DNA from: an uncultured Treponema sp.
Lineage (GTDB): Bacteria > Spirochaetota > Spirochaetia > Treponematales > Treponemataceae
Reading direction: 5' to 3'
Assembly: GCA_937893155.1 (NCBI GenBank)
Contig: CALBGU010000216.1
Coordinates: 1 to 12,828, forward strand
DNA length: 12,828 nucleotides
In this document: piece after piece, positions 1 through 7,045 of the stretch
How positions within the stretch are numbered: position 1 is the first letter of the stretch
How the letters are laid out: the number at the start of each line of letters is the position of its first letter
The notes under the pieces: model-generated
Databases searched by the model: none
Told to the model about the DNA's origin: nothing
Seen by the model: the letters and a program-made list of their open reading frames with translations, nothing else
Program-made: the position numbers and the translations under genes

Positions 1-554
1 TCAGCACGGAAAAGGAGCTGAACATCCTCAGTCCGGAGCTTGAGCAGGTGCTTCGGCAGGTGGAGAACGCCAATCAGAGGGGTGTGCTGTCCCTTCCCTT
101 TGAGGAGGTCACAGATACGGCCTACCGTTACCGACAGACACGGGACATCCTGGATCTGAATCGCCGGCTCGATCGCGAGAGCCGCTTCCTGCTGGCGGAG
201 TCGAGCTCCATCGAGCTTCTGATCGCCCAGGCGGGACTGAAATACAGGCTGATGGATTACTGCCACCCCCTGGTGCGGCGATTGCTCGAATATGACAAGA
301 GCGCCGGACGGGATTATATCGAAACCCTCCGCGCCTATATCGAGACGAGGGGAAGCTTCACAAAAGCAGCGGAACAGCTGCATATGCACCGAAATTCCGT
401 CATCTACCGGATGCGGCAGATCGAGGATATCCTGGACTACGATTTCACCCGGGACGAGTACTCCTTCCACCTGGAGCTCTCCTTCCGGATCCTGGATTAT
501 ATGCGCCGCGAGGACAGGACGGGCAGACAGCCGGAAAAACCGGTATCCTCCTGA
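1..554 (+). CDS. PucR/CdaR-family transcriptional regulator, C-terminal part (5' end outside window)
   Basis: The open frame runs without a stop from the window edge, so the 5' end is missing; the first in-frame GTG at 48 is probably internal. The C-terminal ~60 residues before a polar tail match the PucR C-terminal helix-turn-helix (HTH_30): a D-Y-I-E-T-L-R-A-Y-I-E run, then G-S-F-T-K-A-A-E-Q-L-H-M-H-R-N-S-V-I-Y-R, then M-R-Q-I-E-D-I. Here 'HRNSVIYRMRQIE' is the recognition-helix signature. The preceding ~100 residues fit the GGDEF-like/linker part of such regulators. Family members are cytoplasmic DNA-binding activators of amino-acid, purine or carbohydrate utilisation genes; the ligand domain lies outside the window, so the target cannot be named. 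Base composition and codon use (GC-ending codons such as CTG, GAC, CGG) differ from the genes after ~850, which use many A/T-rich codons. This gene probably belongs to a clostridial genome rather than the spirochaete that follows. Confidence 0.85.
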   Translation, partial: STEKELNILSPELEQVLRQVENANQRGVLSLPFEEVTDTAYRYRQTRDILDLNRRLDRESRFLLAESSSIELLIAQAGLKYRLMDYCHPLVRRLLEYDKSAGRDYIETLRAYIETRGSFTKAAEQLHMHRNSVIYRMRQIEDILDYDFTRDEYSFHLELSFRILDYMRREDRTGRQPEKPVSS

Positions 555-613
555 GCCGATATGCGCCTGTGTGCCGGCTCCGGTTTTTGTAGGAATCTTA
601 CAAAAGCCGGAGC
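553..613 (+). terminator. Hairpin(s) after the PucR-family gene, probable terminator
   Basis: Two overlapping stems are visible. One pairs 553-558 (GAGCCG) with 575-580 (CGGCTC) and is followed by GGTTTTTG, a classical intrinsic terminator layout just after the stop codon. The other is a 15-bp stem, 577-591 with 599-613, containing one G-T wobble and a 7-nt loop. It could act on either strand or be an alternative fold. The tail after 613 is only moderately T-rich. Confidence 0.55.
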
Positions 614-807
614 TGTTTCTGTGCTTGGATGAAGTTGAGCTTCCCAAAGGCCGATGATAGACTGCCGATAGAAAAATGTGCCAAAATGTGACAAAACACA
701 AATAGTATCTGTCCGGACCCTTCGGGCGCTGATTCCCGGAACGCGTACCGGTTTGTAAAAAAAGCACAAAATCCGCTGTCAGCAGGGCAAAGAATGGAGA
801 TACCGAA
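614..807 (+). promoter_or_regulatory. Intergenic leader of the 808 gene with short direct repeats
   Basis: This non-coding stretch separates the regulator from the 808 start. It contains two adjacent 10-bp direct repeats, AAAATGTGCC (673-682) and AAAATGTGAC (683-692), which could be half-sites for a regulator. A Shine-Dalgarno-like TGGAGA at 795-800 sits 7 nt before the ATG at 808 and supports that start. No convincing -35/-10 pair was found. Confidence 0.35.
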
Positions 808-855
808 ATGTCCGAAGTAATTCTGGAAGTAAAGCACCTCTGTACCAGCTTTTTG
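808..855 (+). pseudogene. N-terminal fragment of a probable oligopeptide-type ABC transporter ATP-binding protein, cut at the junction
   Basis: A well-spaced Shine-Dalgarno precedes ATG 808. The first residues, M-S-E-V-I-L-E-V-K-H-L-C-T-S-F, match the usual start of OppD/DppD-type ATPases, where 'LEVKNLxTSF' leads to the Walker A region. After about position 853 the resemblance ends: the frame stays open to 1116, but no Walker A appears. The opposite strand there codes instead for an HMA2-like protein. The fragment is best read as a clostridial gene whose remainder was lost at a seam near 841-855. OppD family membership rests on 15 residues only, so it is tentative. Confidence 0.45.
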
Positions 856-1073
856 AGCGAAAGCAGCTCGCTCGTGAGTGCCGTCAGCTGCGCCATCGGG
901 AGCTTTTCGGGCGTGTACTCGATTAAAACGCTGCCCGTCTGCAAATTGTGCTCGATGTTCGTAACCGACTCGTGCCACTCGATAGCCGCGCGCAATGCCG
1001 ACGAAATCGCCTCGTCTTTCAGCACCTTGTCGCGCAATCGGATTCGACCGGGGAAAAAACTCGAAATCGTCAT
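843..1073 (-). CDS. HMA2-like heavy-metal-associated-domain protein, truncated at its 3' end by the junction
   Basis: Reading leftward from ATG 1073-1071, about 77 codons are visible before the sequence changes character near 850. The start overlaps the ATPase stop as ATGA, and a GAGGAGG lies a few bases upstream inside the ATPase gene, so translational coupling is likely. The visible protein begins M-T-I-S-S-F-F-P-G-R-I-R-L-R and contains N-I-E-H-N-L-Q-T-G-S-V-L-I-E-Y. This mirrors the N-terminus of the neighbouring ATPase (G-R-V-R-V-R; N-I-E-V-N-I-I-S-G-S-V-L-I-E-Y), so the two are paralogous domains. There is no CxxC, the usual HMA metal ligand, which is typical of HMA2-like domains. A role in metal handling or ATPase regulation is inferred from the operon. 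The C-terminus is missing, so length and any membrane segment are unknown. Confidence 0.75.
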
Positions 1074-3166
1074 TTCTGCGCCTCCTCAATCAGCGGACGC
1101 ATCGCGCTCATACTGATTGCCACCGTCGAAGAATTGTGCAGCAGAGCCGCCGTTGACGCGCTCAGCGTTCCCGACAAACTCAAGCCGATAAGAGCCGTGT
1201 TAATGCCCACAATCGCACTGTTGTTGCGCTCGATTCGCTCCATAAGCCGCTTGCCGATAATGCGCAGGGCTGGCAGCGACTCCAATCCGTCATCGGGAAG
1301 CAAAATATCGGCGGTCTGGCTTGCAATCTGGCTCGCCGCGCCCATCGCAATGCCCACATCGGCAGTCGAGAGCGCAGGTGCATCGTTTATGCCGTCGCCA
1401 ATCATCACGACTTTATGCCCCTCGCTTTGCATTTTCTTGATGTATTCCACTTTCGTATCGGGCAGAGCCTGCGAAAAATAGGTGTCCACGCCCGCTTTTT
1501 TCGCGATAATGCGCGCCGTATTTTCGCCGTCGCCCGTAATCATCACGATGTTTTTCACGCCCAGTTCTCGAAGGCTCTTGAGTGCCGCGACGCTTTCTTC
1601 TCGAATCGGGTCTTGAATCGCGATAATGCCCGCCAATTCCGCACCGATAGAAAAATACAACAGCGACGCGCCCGTTTCGGCAAAGCGCGCGATTGTGTCT
1701 TCGGCTTCTTTGGTCATCGGGATTTTTTCATCGTCAAAGATGAAATGCGCGCTACCGATACGGAGCTTTTCGCCGTTCAAGCTCGACGCAATGCCGTGCG
1801 CCAAAACGTATTCCACCTTTGCATGCTCTTCGCTGTGGTCAATTCCGCGGTCGGCGGCTTCTTTCACAACTGCGCGAGCGAGCGAATGAGGGAAGTGCTC
1901 TTCAAGACACGCGGCGAGCTTCAAAACTTCCCGCTCCTCGCGATTGCCGAACGGAATAACGTCGGTAACTTTCGGCGTGGACTCCGTGAGCGTGCCCGTT
2001 TTGTCGAACACGAACGTATCGGCTTTGGCGAGGTCTTCGATGTATTTTCCGCCCTTGGTCATAATGCCGCAGTTCGCGCTGTCCCGCATTGCAGACAAAA
2101 CGCAAATCGGAGCAGAGAGCTTCATTGCGCACGAATAATCCACAAGCAGCGTAGACGCGGCTTTGGTGAAATTGCGCGTGAAAAGATACGTCAAGCCTGC
2201 AAGCAAGAAATTGTATCCCACAAGGCTGTCGGCGATACGCTCAGCGCGCACCTGCGAGGCGGCTTTGAGGTCTTGCGATTTGTCGATGAGCGCAACGATT
2301 TTGTTCACCTTCGTTTCACCGCCTGCGCTCTTCACCGCGATTTGAATCTCGCCCTCCTCGATGATTGTGGACGCAAAGACAGAACTGCCGTCTTTTTTAT
2401 GCACAGGCAAGCTCTCGCCCGTCATCGAAGCCTGATTCACCATCGCTTCTCCCTCCACGACCGTGCCGTCCACAGGGATAACGCTTCCCGCGCGGCAAAT
2501 CACGATGTCGCCCGTCTTGAGCAAATTGGCGGTAATCGTCTTTTCCTCGCCGTTTTCCAAAATCTGCACGCTGTCGTTCGCCGAAAGGAGCGAAGAGGCA
2601 AGACTGTCGTAGCTTTTGCGCTTCGTGTAATCTTCGAGCGTGTCGCCGATGTTGAGCAAAAGGCGGATAGAACTTGATGTATTCACGTCGCCCGTTGCAA
2701 GAGAGAGCGTGAGAGCCGTCGCGTCGAGGGTGTCCGCGCAGAAGATTTTGCCTTTTGCAATGGATTTTAACGCCTTTTTTGCGCGCGGCATAATGCCGAA
2801 AATCGACAATACGCGGCGAATCGGGAACGGAATCAAAAACTTTTTGATGTAATGCGTTGCGACCATTTCCAAAAGCACATACAAAAGGCTTTCTTGCGCA
2901 ACGGGGGTAGCGACGCTTTTCAAAAGCTCGTCGTTTTTAAGATATTTGTCGTCGATAGCTTTCAGATACGAAAGCGCAACCGCCTCGCTGATTCCTTCGT
3001 ATTCTATTAAAACGCTGCCCGAAATGATGTTGACTTCAATGTTTTTTATGCCTTCTTGAAGCGAAATGAGCATCTGCACTAACGCCGCTTGCTTTCCGTC
3101 GAGCAAATAGCGCGGGTAGCGGACGCGAACTCTGCCAGCTAAACTGTGTACTATATTGAATGTCAT
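1070..3166 (-). CDS. P1B-type heavy-metal-translocating ATPase with N-terminal HMA2-like domain
   Basis: A 698-residue cation pump of the inner membrane. Visible P-type landmarks are: actuator T-G-E-S at 249-252; phosphorylation motif D-K-T-G-T-L-T with catalytic D388; the nucleotide-domain histidine region E-E-H-F-P-H-S at 422-428; T-G-D-G at ~544; and hinge G-D-G-I-N-D at 590-595. Residues 1-60 are an HMA2-like fold without CxxC. The membrane metal site, normally C-P-C or S-P-C, is instead S345-C-A-M-K349 (within L-V-D-Y-S-C-A-M-K-L), a known but poorly characterised variant, so the transported metal cannot be assigned. The start has a weak AGAGAG about 8 nt upstream and follows a hairpin separating it from the DUF6110-like gene. 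It overlaps the downstream HMA2 gene by 4 nt. Expression probably comes from the promoter at 3521-3550 by readthrough. An export role is inferred from the family. Confidence 0.93.
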   Translation of the reverse strand: MTFNIVHSLAGRVRVRYPRYLLDGKQAALVQMLISLQEGIKNIEVNIISGSVLIEYEGISEAVALSYLKAIDDKYLKNDELLKSVATPVAQESLLYVLLEMVATHYIKKFLIPFPIRRVLSIFGIMPRAKKALKSIAKGKIFCADTLDATALTLSLATGDVNTSSSIRLLLNIGDTLEDYTKRKSYDSLASSLLSANDSVQILENGEEKTITANLLKTGDIVICRAGSVIPVDGTVVEGEAMVNQASMTGESLPVHKKDGSSVFASTIIEEGEIQIAVKSAGGETKVNKIVALIDKSQDLKAASQVRAERIADSLVGYNFLLAGLTYLFTRNFTKAASTLLVDYSCAMKLSAPICVLSAMRDSANCGIMTKGGKYIEDLAKADTFVFDKTGTLTESTPKVTDVIPFGNREEREVLKLAACLEEHFPHSLARAVVKEAADRGIDHSEEHAKVEYVLAHGIASSLNGEKLRIGSAHFIFDDEKIPMTKEAEDTIARFAETGASLLYFSIGAELAGIIAIQDPIREESVAALKSLRELGVKNIVMITGDGENTARIIAKKAGVDTYFSQALPDTKVEYIKKMQSEGHKVVMIGDGINDAPALSTADVGIAMGAASQIASQTADILLPDDGLESLPALRIIGKRLMERIERNNSAIVGINTALIGLSLSGTLSASTAALLHNSSTVAISMSAMRPLIEEAQK

Positions 3167-3204
3167 GTGTTGAACTCTCTAAAGGTATTTTTCCCGAAGT
3201 TTTC

Positions 3205-3250
3205 GGAATTGAGAAAATAAACGGAGGCTCTGTTATAGAAACCTCCGTTT
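3205..3250 (-). terminator. Internal hairpin between the DUF6110-like gene and the ATPase
   Basis: The arms 3219-3227 and 3242-3250 form a 9-bp stem (core ACGGAGG/CCTCCGT) with a 14-nt loop. On the minus strand it is followed by TTTATTTTCTC, a terminator-like U-rich tail. On the plus strand it is also followed by a T-run. Its position inside the operon suggests partial termination, giving more small-protein mRNA than ATPase mRNA, or a processing/stability element. Confidence 0.65.
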
Positions 3251-3268
3251 TTCTTGAATCTAATCAAG

Positions 3269-3490
3269 TTATGCCTGTGCTTTTTCGTTGTTGTGTTTTG
3301 CTTCAGCAACGATGTCCTGAGCATCTTCTTTGACAGTTTCAACGAATGCCTGAGCCTCGTCTTTGAGAGCAAGACCTGCTCCCACGACTTTTGCGCAGCA
3401 TTTCTTGAATCCAGCTGTACGAACGATAGCCAATGTGGTAACACCAACCGCGCAGCCAATAGCAAAGCAACCAAGCTTAGAAATAGTCAT
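3269..3490 (-). CDS. Small one-helix membrane protein, DUF6110-like (PacL-type partner of P1B ATPases)
   Basis: A 73-residue protein starting at ATG 3490 behind a strong GGGGGA. Residues ~4-25 form one hydrophobic segment (L-G-C-F-A-I-G-C-A-V-G-V-T-T-L-A). A cationic F-K-K-C-C follows, then an Ala/Glu-rich amphipathic helix containing K-D-E-A-Q and E-D-A-Q-D-I-V-A-E-A-K. This layout, and the KD...ED..DI.AEAK pattern, recalls the DUF6110 small proteins encoded before HMA2/P-type ATPases in Firmicutes. It also resembles in design the mycobacterial DUF1490/PacL proteins, which scaffold and stabilise P-type metal pumps. The four cysteines (8, 13, 31, 32) are possible metal ligands, but the His/Asp metal-binding tail described for PacL1 is absent. 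The ATPase follows in the same direction after a 102-bp gap with a hairpin. Family assignment is from memory of the pattern and is moderately sure; function is inferred. Confidence 0.75.
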   Translation of the reverse strand: MTISKLGCFAIGCAVGVTTLAIVRTAGFKKCCAKVVGAGLALKDEAQAFVETVKEDAQDIVAEAKHNNEKAQA

Positions 3491-3520
3491 AAAAGTCCCC
3501 CAAAAAATCGGTATGCGGCT

Positions 3521-3550
3521 ATTATAGCGTAATTTGCGGTTTTTTGTCGA
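3521..3550 (-). promoter_or_regulatory. Sigma70-like promoter of the metal-ATPase operon
   Basis: On the minus strand a perfect TATAAT (3526-3521) lies 18 nt downstream of TCGACA (3550-3545), one mismatch from TTGACA. Transcription would begin near 3514, giving a leader of about 24 nt that contains the GGGGGA ribosome-binding site of the small protein gene. Confidence 0.7.
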
Positions 3551-3665
3551 TGAATTTTCTCAAAAATTAGCCGTGCCTTTTTCTCAATAAAGATTTTAGG
3601 CGCTTGACAAAGATTTTTTCGCGTTTACAGCGATTATCGTAGTGCAACCGATTCGCCCTCCGTTC

Positions 3666-3706
3666 TGTCATTCTCGTGCTTGACACGGAAATCTATTTCC
3701 GCAAGC
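3666..3706 (+). repeat. Dispersed intergenic repeat-like element, copy A
   Basis: The element begins TGTCATTC, contains a TGTCA-N10-TGACA dyad (3666-3685), and continues into a perfect palindrome CGGAAAT-CT-ATTTCCG (3686-3701). A related sequence occurs on the minus strand at 12025-11971, sharing TGTCATTC, GGAA(A)TCT and ATTTC blocks. It resembles in style the palindromic 'ATTCCC...GGGAAT' repeats known from other bacteria, but kinship with them is not shown. Confidence 0.4.
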
Positions 3707-3956
3707 AAAAAAACATTTTTGAAAGCCAAAACCATTTCGCGCAAGCAAAATAAATATTTACGAACGTCAATTCTTAAAGGCGCATTGAAAATGAACATTT
3801 ACAAAGCCTGATTCTTAAAAGCGTATTGAAAAAAAATGTTTACGAAGGTCAAAACCATTTCGCGCAAGGTTCAAAAATGTTTTTGAAGCCCGATTCTTAA
3901 AAGCGCATTGAAAAAAAATGTTTTTAAAAGCCAAAACCGTTTCGCGTGGGGCAGTG
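3695..3956. repeat. Degenerate ~41-bp tandem array (6 units plus a partial)
   Basis: Unit starts are 3695, 3734, 3774, 3815, 3857, 3897 and 3939 (partial), so units are 39-42 bp. Each has a GCGCA(A/T)-like block, an A-run, an ATGTTT/CATTT block and a GAA(A)G(C/G)(C/T)C block. Two alternative joints are used: ...AAAACC|ATTTCGCGC and ...GATTC|TTAAAAGCGC. Unit 5 contains an 18-bp perfect dyad (TTCAAAAA-TG-TTTTTGAA). No gene is visible in 3551-3966 apart from this array and the element before it. Confidence 0.7.
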
Positions 3957-3960
3957 AGGC

Positions 3961-3989
3961 AAAAAAATTCCCGCGGCGACGGCGGGAAT
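3961..3989 (-). terminator. Intrinsic terminator of the adenylate cyclase gene
   Basis: An 8-bp GC-rich stem, 3967-3974 (ATTCCCGC) with 3982-3989 (GCGGGAAT), has a 7-nt loop. On the minus strand it is followed by a run of seven T. It lies 12 bp beyond the cyclase stop codon. Confidence 0.85.
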
Positions 3990-4000
3990 CTGTGCATTCT

Positions 4001-7000
4001 TTATTTTGTTTTCATCGTAAAAACGCCGTCCCACACTTCGGGCAATCCATCGCGCAAAAAATCTTCGCAGCGGCTCATAAAATACGCGCTGCTTTTGTCG
4101 GCGGGGTAGAGTTCGGCGGCTTGTTTGTATAAATCATACGCTTTTTTCAAGTCGCTGGGGTCTTTCGGGGTGTTCGGCGTGTCTGCGCCTTTCATATACC
4201 ATTCCATTCCCTGATTGAAAAGGTCGGTCGCTTTGATTTGCGTTTCGCTCAATTCGCTCCTAAGTCCGATGATGTTGTAAATGCGCACGGGTTTTTTTAC
4301 GTTGATAACGCGCACGGCATCGAACGCGCGTGCAACGAGTTTGCCTTTGTTTTCGCCCGCGTCTGCCGTCTGCCACGTGCTTTCGCTCACCATAATCCAT
4401 GAGCCGTAGACTTTGTTTGTGCCTTCCAAGCGGCTGGCAAGGTTGACGTTGTTGCCCATAATCGTGTAATTGAGCTTTTTGTCCGTGCCCATATTGCCCA
4501 CGACCATACTTCCCGTATTTAATCCGACGCGCGAGTGCAAAAAGAATGGCTTTCCCGTATCCGCGCCGTTTTCTTTTATCGTGGGCAGACGGTCTTTATG
4601 CTCCTCGTTGAATTTCGCTTCTGCTTGAATCATTCGGATTGCTGCAACACAGGCGTTGAATGCGTTGTTTTTATCGGGAATCGGCGCGCCGAAGAACGAC
4701 ACGATTTCATCTCCCACATATTTGTCGATTGTGCCGCCTGCGTCCATAATCGCGTCGCTCAACACGCCCAGATAATCGTTGAGCACTGCAACAAGCCGTT
4801 CCGCTCCGCGCGAAGCTCCGAGTGCGGCGACTTCTTCTGCGCTTTTTTGCTCTTCGGGCGGCAAGGCGGCGTTTTCGTTTTTGGTGCGCTCAAGCTCTTC
4901 GTTGTTAATCGTTTCGGTAAAGCCCGAGAACGTGGCGACATCGCTGAAGAGCGCGGTAAGGTTTTCGCTTTTGCCGCCCAAGCGCGCAAGGCTGGGATTT
5001 TTTACAATCTGGTCAACGACGGCGGGCGCAACGTACGCACTGAATGTGGTCTGCAAAAACTTTTTGTCGCCCTCAACGGAAGCAAAATTGTATACCAATT
5101 CCGCCGCGTACAGTGCCATGCAATACGCGAGCGGCAGCACCACTGGCACATACACCTTGAAACACACCATCAGCACAAAGCCTAAAAGCGTGGGAAGAAC
5201 GGCATATATAAGCCCCGTGTTGTTTCGTTTGGCGGGCGGCAGATGGTGCGAAAGGAGGATAACGATGGCGGAAAGCACAACGGCACACAAAAACAGCGCA
5301 GACGCTCCGTGCCATTCGTAGACGGGACGGATAAAATCTTGCTGCAAAATCGTGTTTGCCACGTTGATGTGCGTGCCCAAGTTTGCATACGTTTTGTCGA
5401 ACGGCATAACGCCGAAATCGGTTGACGCGCTCGCGGTAAATCCCAAAAAACACAGCGAACCGCCGTAGATTTCTTTCATCTCGGCAAAATCGGTGGTGTA
5501 TTCTGAATATTCGCTTTCAAGCACGTCGAAGATATGAGAAAGACGGCTTTTCCAATCTTCGATGTAATCGCTGTTTGTGCCGTCGTTGTACAAGTCAAGC
5601 ATTGAAAGAATGTCGTTAAGATACTGCGCGCTGATAAAACGGGAAACGTAGCCGAAATATTCTTGTTTTTCGGCAAAATACGCGCTGATTTCGTTCTCGC
5701 TGGTGTTGTCTTCGCGGACACTCGTGCCGTATTCGTTCAAGCCAAAGCATCGTGAAAGCAAATCGGCTTTGCGGCGCTCAAGATACTGGCTGTAGCGCAA
5801 AATATCGTTTGCGTCGGTGTAATACGCCATATCGTCGCCGTTTTCGTTCGGCACGCGCATTCCCGCAATCACCGAAATTGCCGCGGCGATATTTTCTTCC
5901 ATTTCGTCGAGTTTGTGCAAGAATTGGATAGATTCGTGCTGACCGCTGAAACTGTTTTTGTAAACGCTGTGAAACCAGTTGACCAACATTCGCCCGTTTT
6001 TATCGAGCGGGATTTTGATGTCGGTGCGCTCATCGCGCAATGTGCCGTCTGCGCCGATTTTTTTTGCGCCTTTCAAAATGAGTGCCGAGCCTTTTCGCTC
6101 AATGCTTTGCACGTCCAGATATTCCAAAAGGGGCGAAAGCGCAAGTTGTTCGGTGAATTTGCCGTTTTTTTCTATCAAAAGCTCCACTCTGCGCCGCGTG
6201 CCGTCTGCGTCGATGAACGCATTGGTAAAGCCCGCACCGTGCGCGTGCCGCATAAGGACATCGAGCGCGGTGGTAAATCCTTCGCGGGAAGCATCGCTGC
6301 CTGTCGCGATTTCTTCAAGAAGCGTGGCGTGATTTCCCTTTTTGATGAGCGCATTTTTATCGCTGACAAAATCAGAGCCGAGCAAAAAACGGTCGGCGGC
6401 ATACGACTGCTCTTCTTGCGTGCGGCTGATGCCCATATCGCGCATATTTATCGTGAGCCACGCATTGCCGAAAAATTCCAGACAGCGCGCAAAATAATCA
6501 TCGTTGTCGCGCACGATTGAACGGGCGGCGTTCTGCATATTTGAAATGGACGGCTTGATATATTCATCAATCATCATCTCTGACAATTCAGGAAGCTCAG
6601 ACGGCGCATAATAGCCTTCTGCAACGGCTGCGGTCATCTCGGAGACAACATCGGTGATTGCTTGCGATTCGGCTTGAAAAATCTCGTCGGTTTGTTTTTG
6701 TGCCGCTGAATTGATAGACGCGGACGAGGGCGAAATGTACTCAATATCGAACACTGCCGTTTTTGCGCCGAGTTCTTTCATTCTCAAAAGCGCATCGCCC
6801 AAAATGTCGCGTGTCCACGGCCAGTCACCGATTTCGCTGATAGATTCGTTGTCGATTTCGACGAAAACGAGCTTTTTTTCGGTCTGTATATTTTTTTGCG
6901 CGTGCAGCATAAAATCGTAGGCTTTGAGGTCAAGGCGATGAAACACATCGAAAGCGCAACACAACGAAATCAAAAGCACTGTTGCGCCGAGCAAAATGTA

Positions 7001-7045
7001 ATCCAAATTTTTCCTTAAAAATGGCGTTTTCTGAAAGATTTTCAT
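4001..7045 (-). CDS. Membrane-bound class III adenylate cyclase with CHASE2 sensor domain
   Basis: A 1014-residue enzyme predicted to make cAMP from ATP. One N-terminal membrane helix (~16-34) is followed by an extracytoplasmic CHASE2 region (~38-575), then about three more helices (~580-655), the cyclase domain (~690-900) and a helical C-terminal tail (~930-1000) that looks TPR-like. Catalytic features are visible: metal-binding D702 (A-L-F-S-D) and D779 (K-Y-V-G-D-E); K775 and T861 at the purine-specifying positions, favouring ATP; N868; and transition-state R872 (S-R-L-E-G). The CHASE2 hallmark N-V-A-N-T-I-L is at 561-567. The sensor is unusually long, with a polar Asp/Glu/Tyr-rich insertion at about 380-520. 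The start at 7045 has no Shine-Dalgarno and lies 8 nt from a TATAAT, suggesting a leaderless mRNA. It is divergent from the secreted/OMP/FecR operon and shares its control region. Confidence 0.95.
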   Translation of the reverse strand: MKIFQKTPFLRKNLDYILLGATVLLISLCCAFDVFHRLDLKAYDFMLHAQKNIQTEKKLVFVEIDNESISEIGDWPWTRDILGDALLRMKELGAKTAVFDIEYISPSSASINSAAQKQTDEIFQAESQAITDVVSEMTAAVAEGYYAPSELPELSEMMIDEYIKPSISNMQNAARSIVRDNDDYFARCLEFFGNAWLTINMRDMGISRTQEEQSYAADRFLLGSDFVSDKNALIKKGNHATLLEEIATGSDASREGFTTALDVLMRHAHGAGFTNAFIDADGTRRRVELLIEKNGKFTEQLALSPLLEYLDVQSIERKGSALILKGAKKIGADGTLRDERTDIKIPLDKNGRMLVNWFHSVYKNSFSGQHESIQFLHKLDEMEENIAAAISVIAGMRVPNENGDDMAYYTDANDILRYSQYLERRKADLLSRCFGLNEYGTSVREDNTSENEISAYFAEKQEYFGYVSRFISAQYLNDILSMLDLYNDGTNSDYIEDWKSRLSHIFDVLESEYSEYTTDFAEMKEIYGGSLCFLGFTASASTDFGVMPFDKTYANLGTHINVANTILQQDFIRPVYEWHGASALFLCAVVLSAIVILLSHHLPPAKRNNTGLIYAVLPTLLGFVLMVCFKVYVPVVLPLAYCMALYAAELVYNFASVEGDKKFLQTTFSAYVAPAVVDQIVKNPSLARLGGKSENLTALFSDVATFSGFTETINNEELERTKNENAALPPEEQKSAEEVAALGASRGAERLVAVLNDYLGVLSDAIMDAGGTIDKYVGDEIVSFFGAPIPDKNNAFNACVAAIRMIQAEAKFNEEHKDRLPTIKENGADTGKPFFLHSRVGLNTGSMVVGNMGTDKKLNYTIMGNNVNLASRLEGTNKVYGSWIMVSESTWQTADAGENKGKLVARAFDAVRVINVKKPVRIYNIIGLRSELSETQIKATDLFNQGMEWYMKGADTPNTPKDPSDLKKAYDLYKQAAELYPADKSSAYFMSRCEDFLRDGLPEVWDGVFTMKTK

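Noticed and set aside
808..1116. Complete 102-residue gene starting at 808
   Set aside because: Only the first ~15 residues look like a protein family; the rest is antisense to the HMA2-like gene and stays open by chance.
1415..2677. 420-residue plus-strand frame
   Set aside because: It lies wholly opposite the P1B ATPase, which has all family motifs; the translation is Arg/His/Phe-rich and resembles nothing.
3605..3640. Plus-strand TTGACA in the gap before the 41-bp array
   Set aside because: No -10 box at 16-18 nt and no downstream plus-strand gene.
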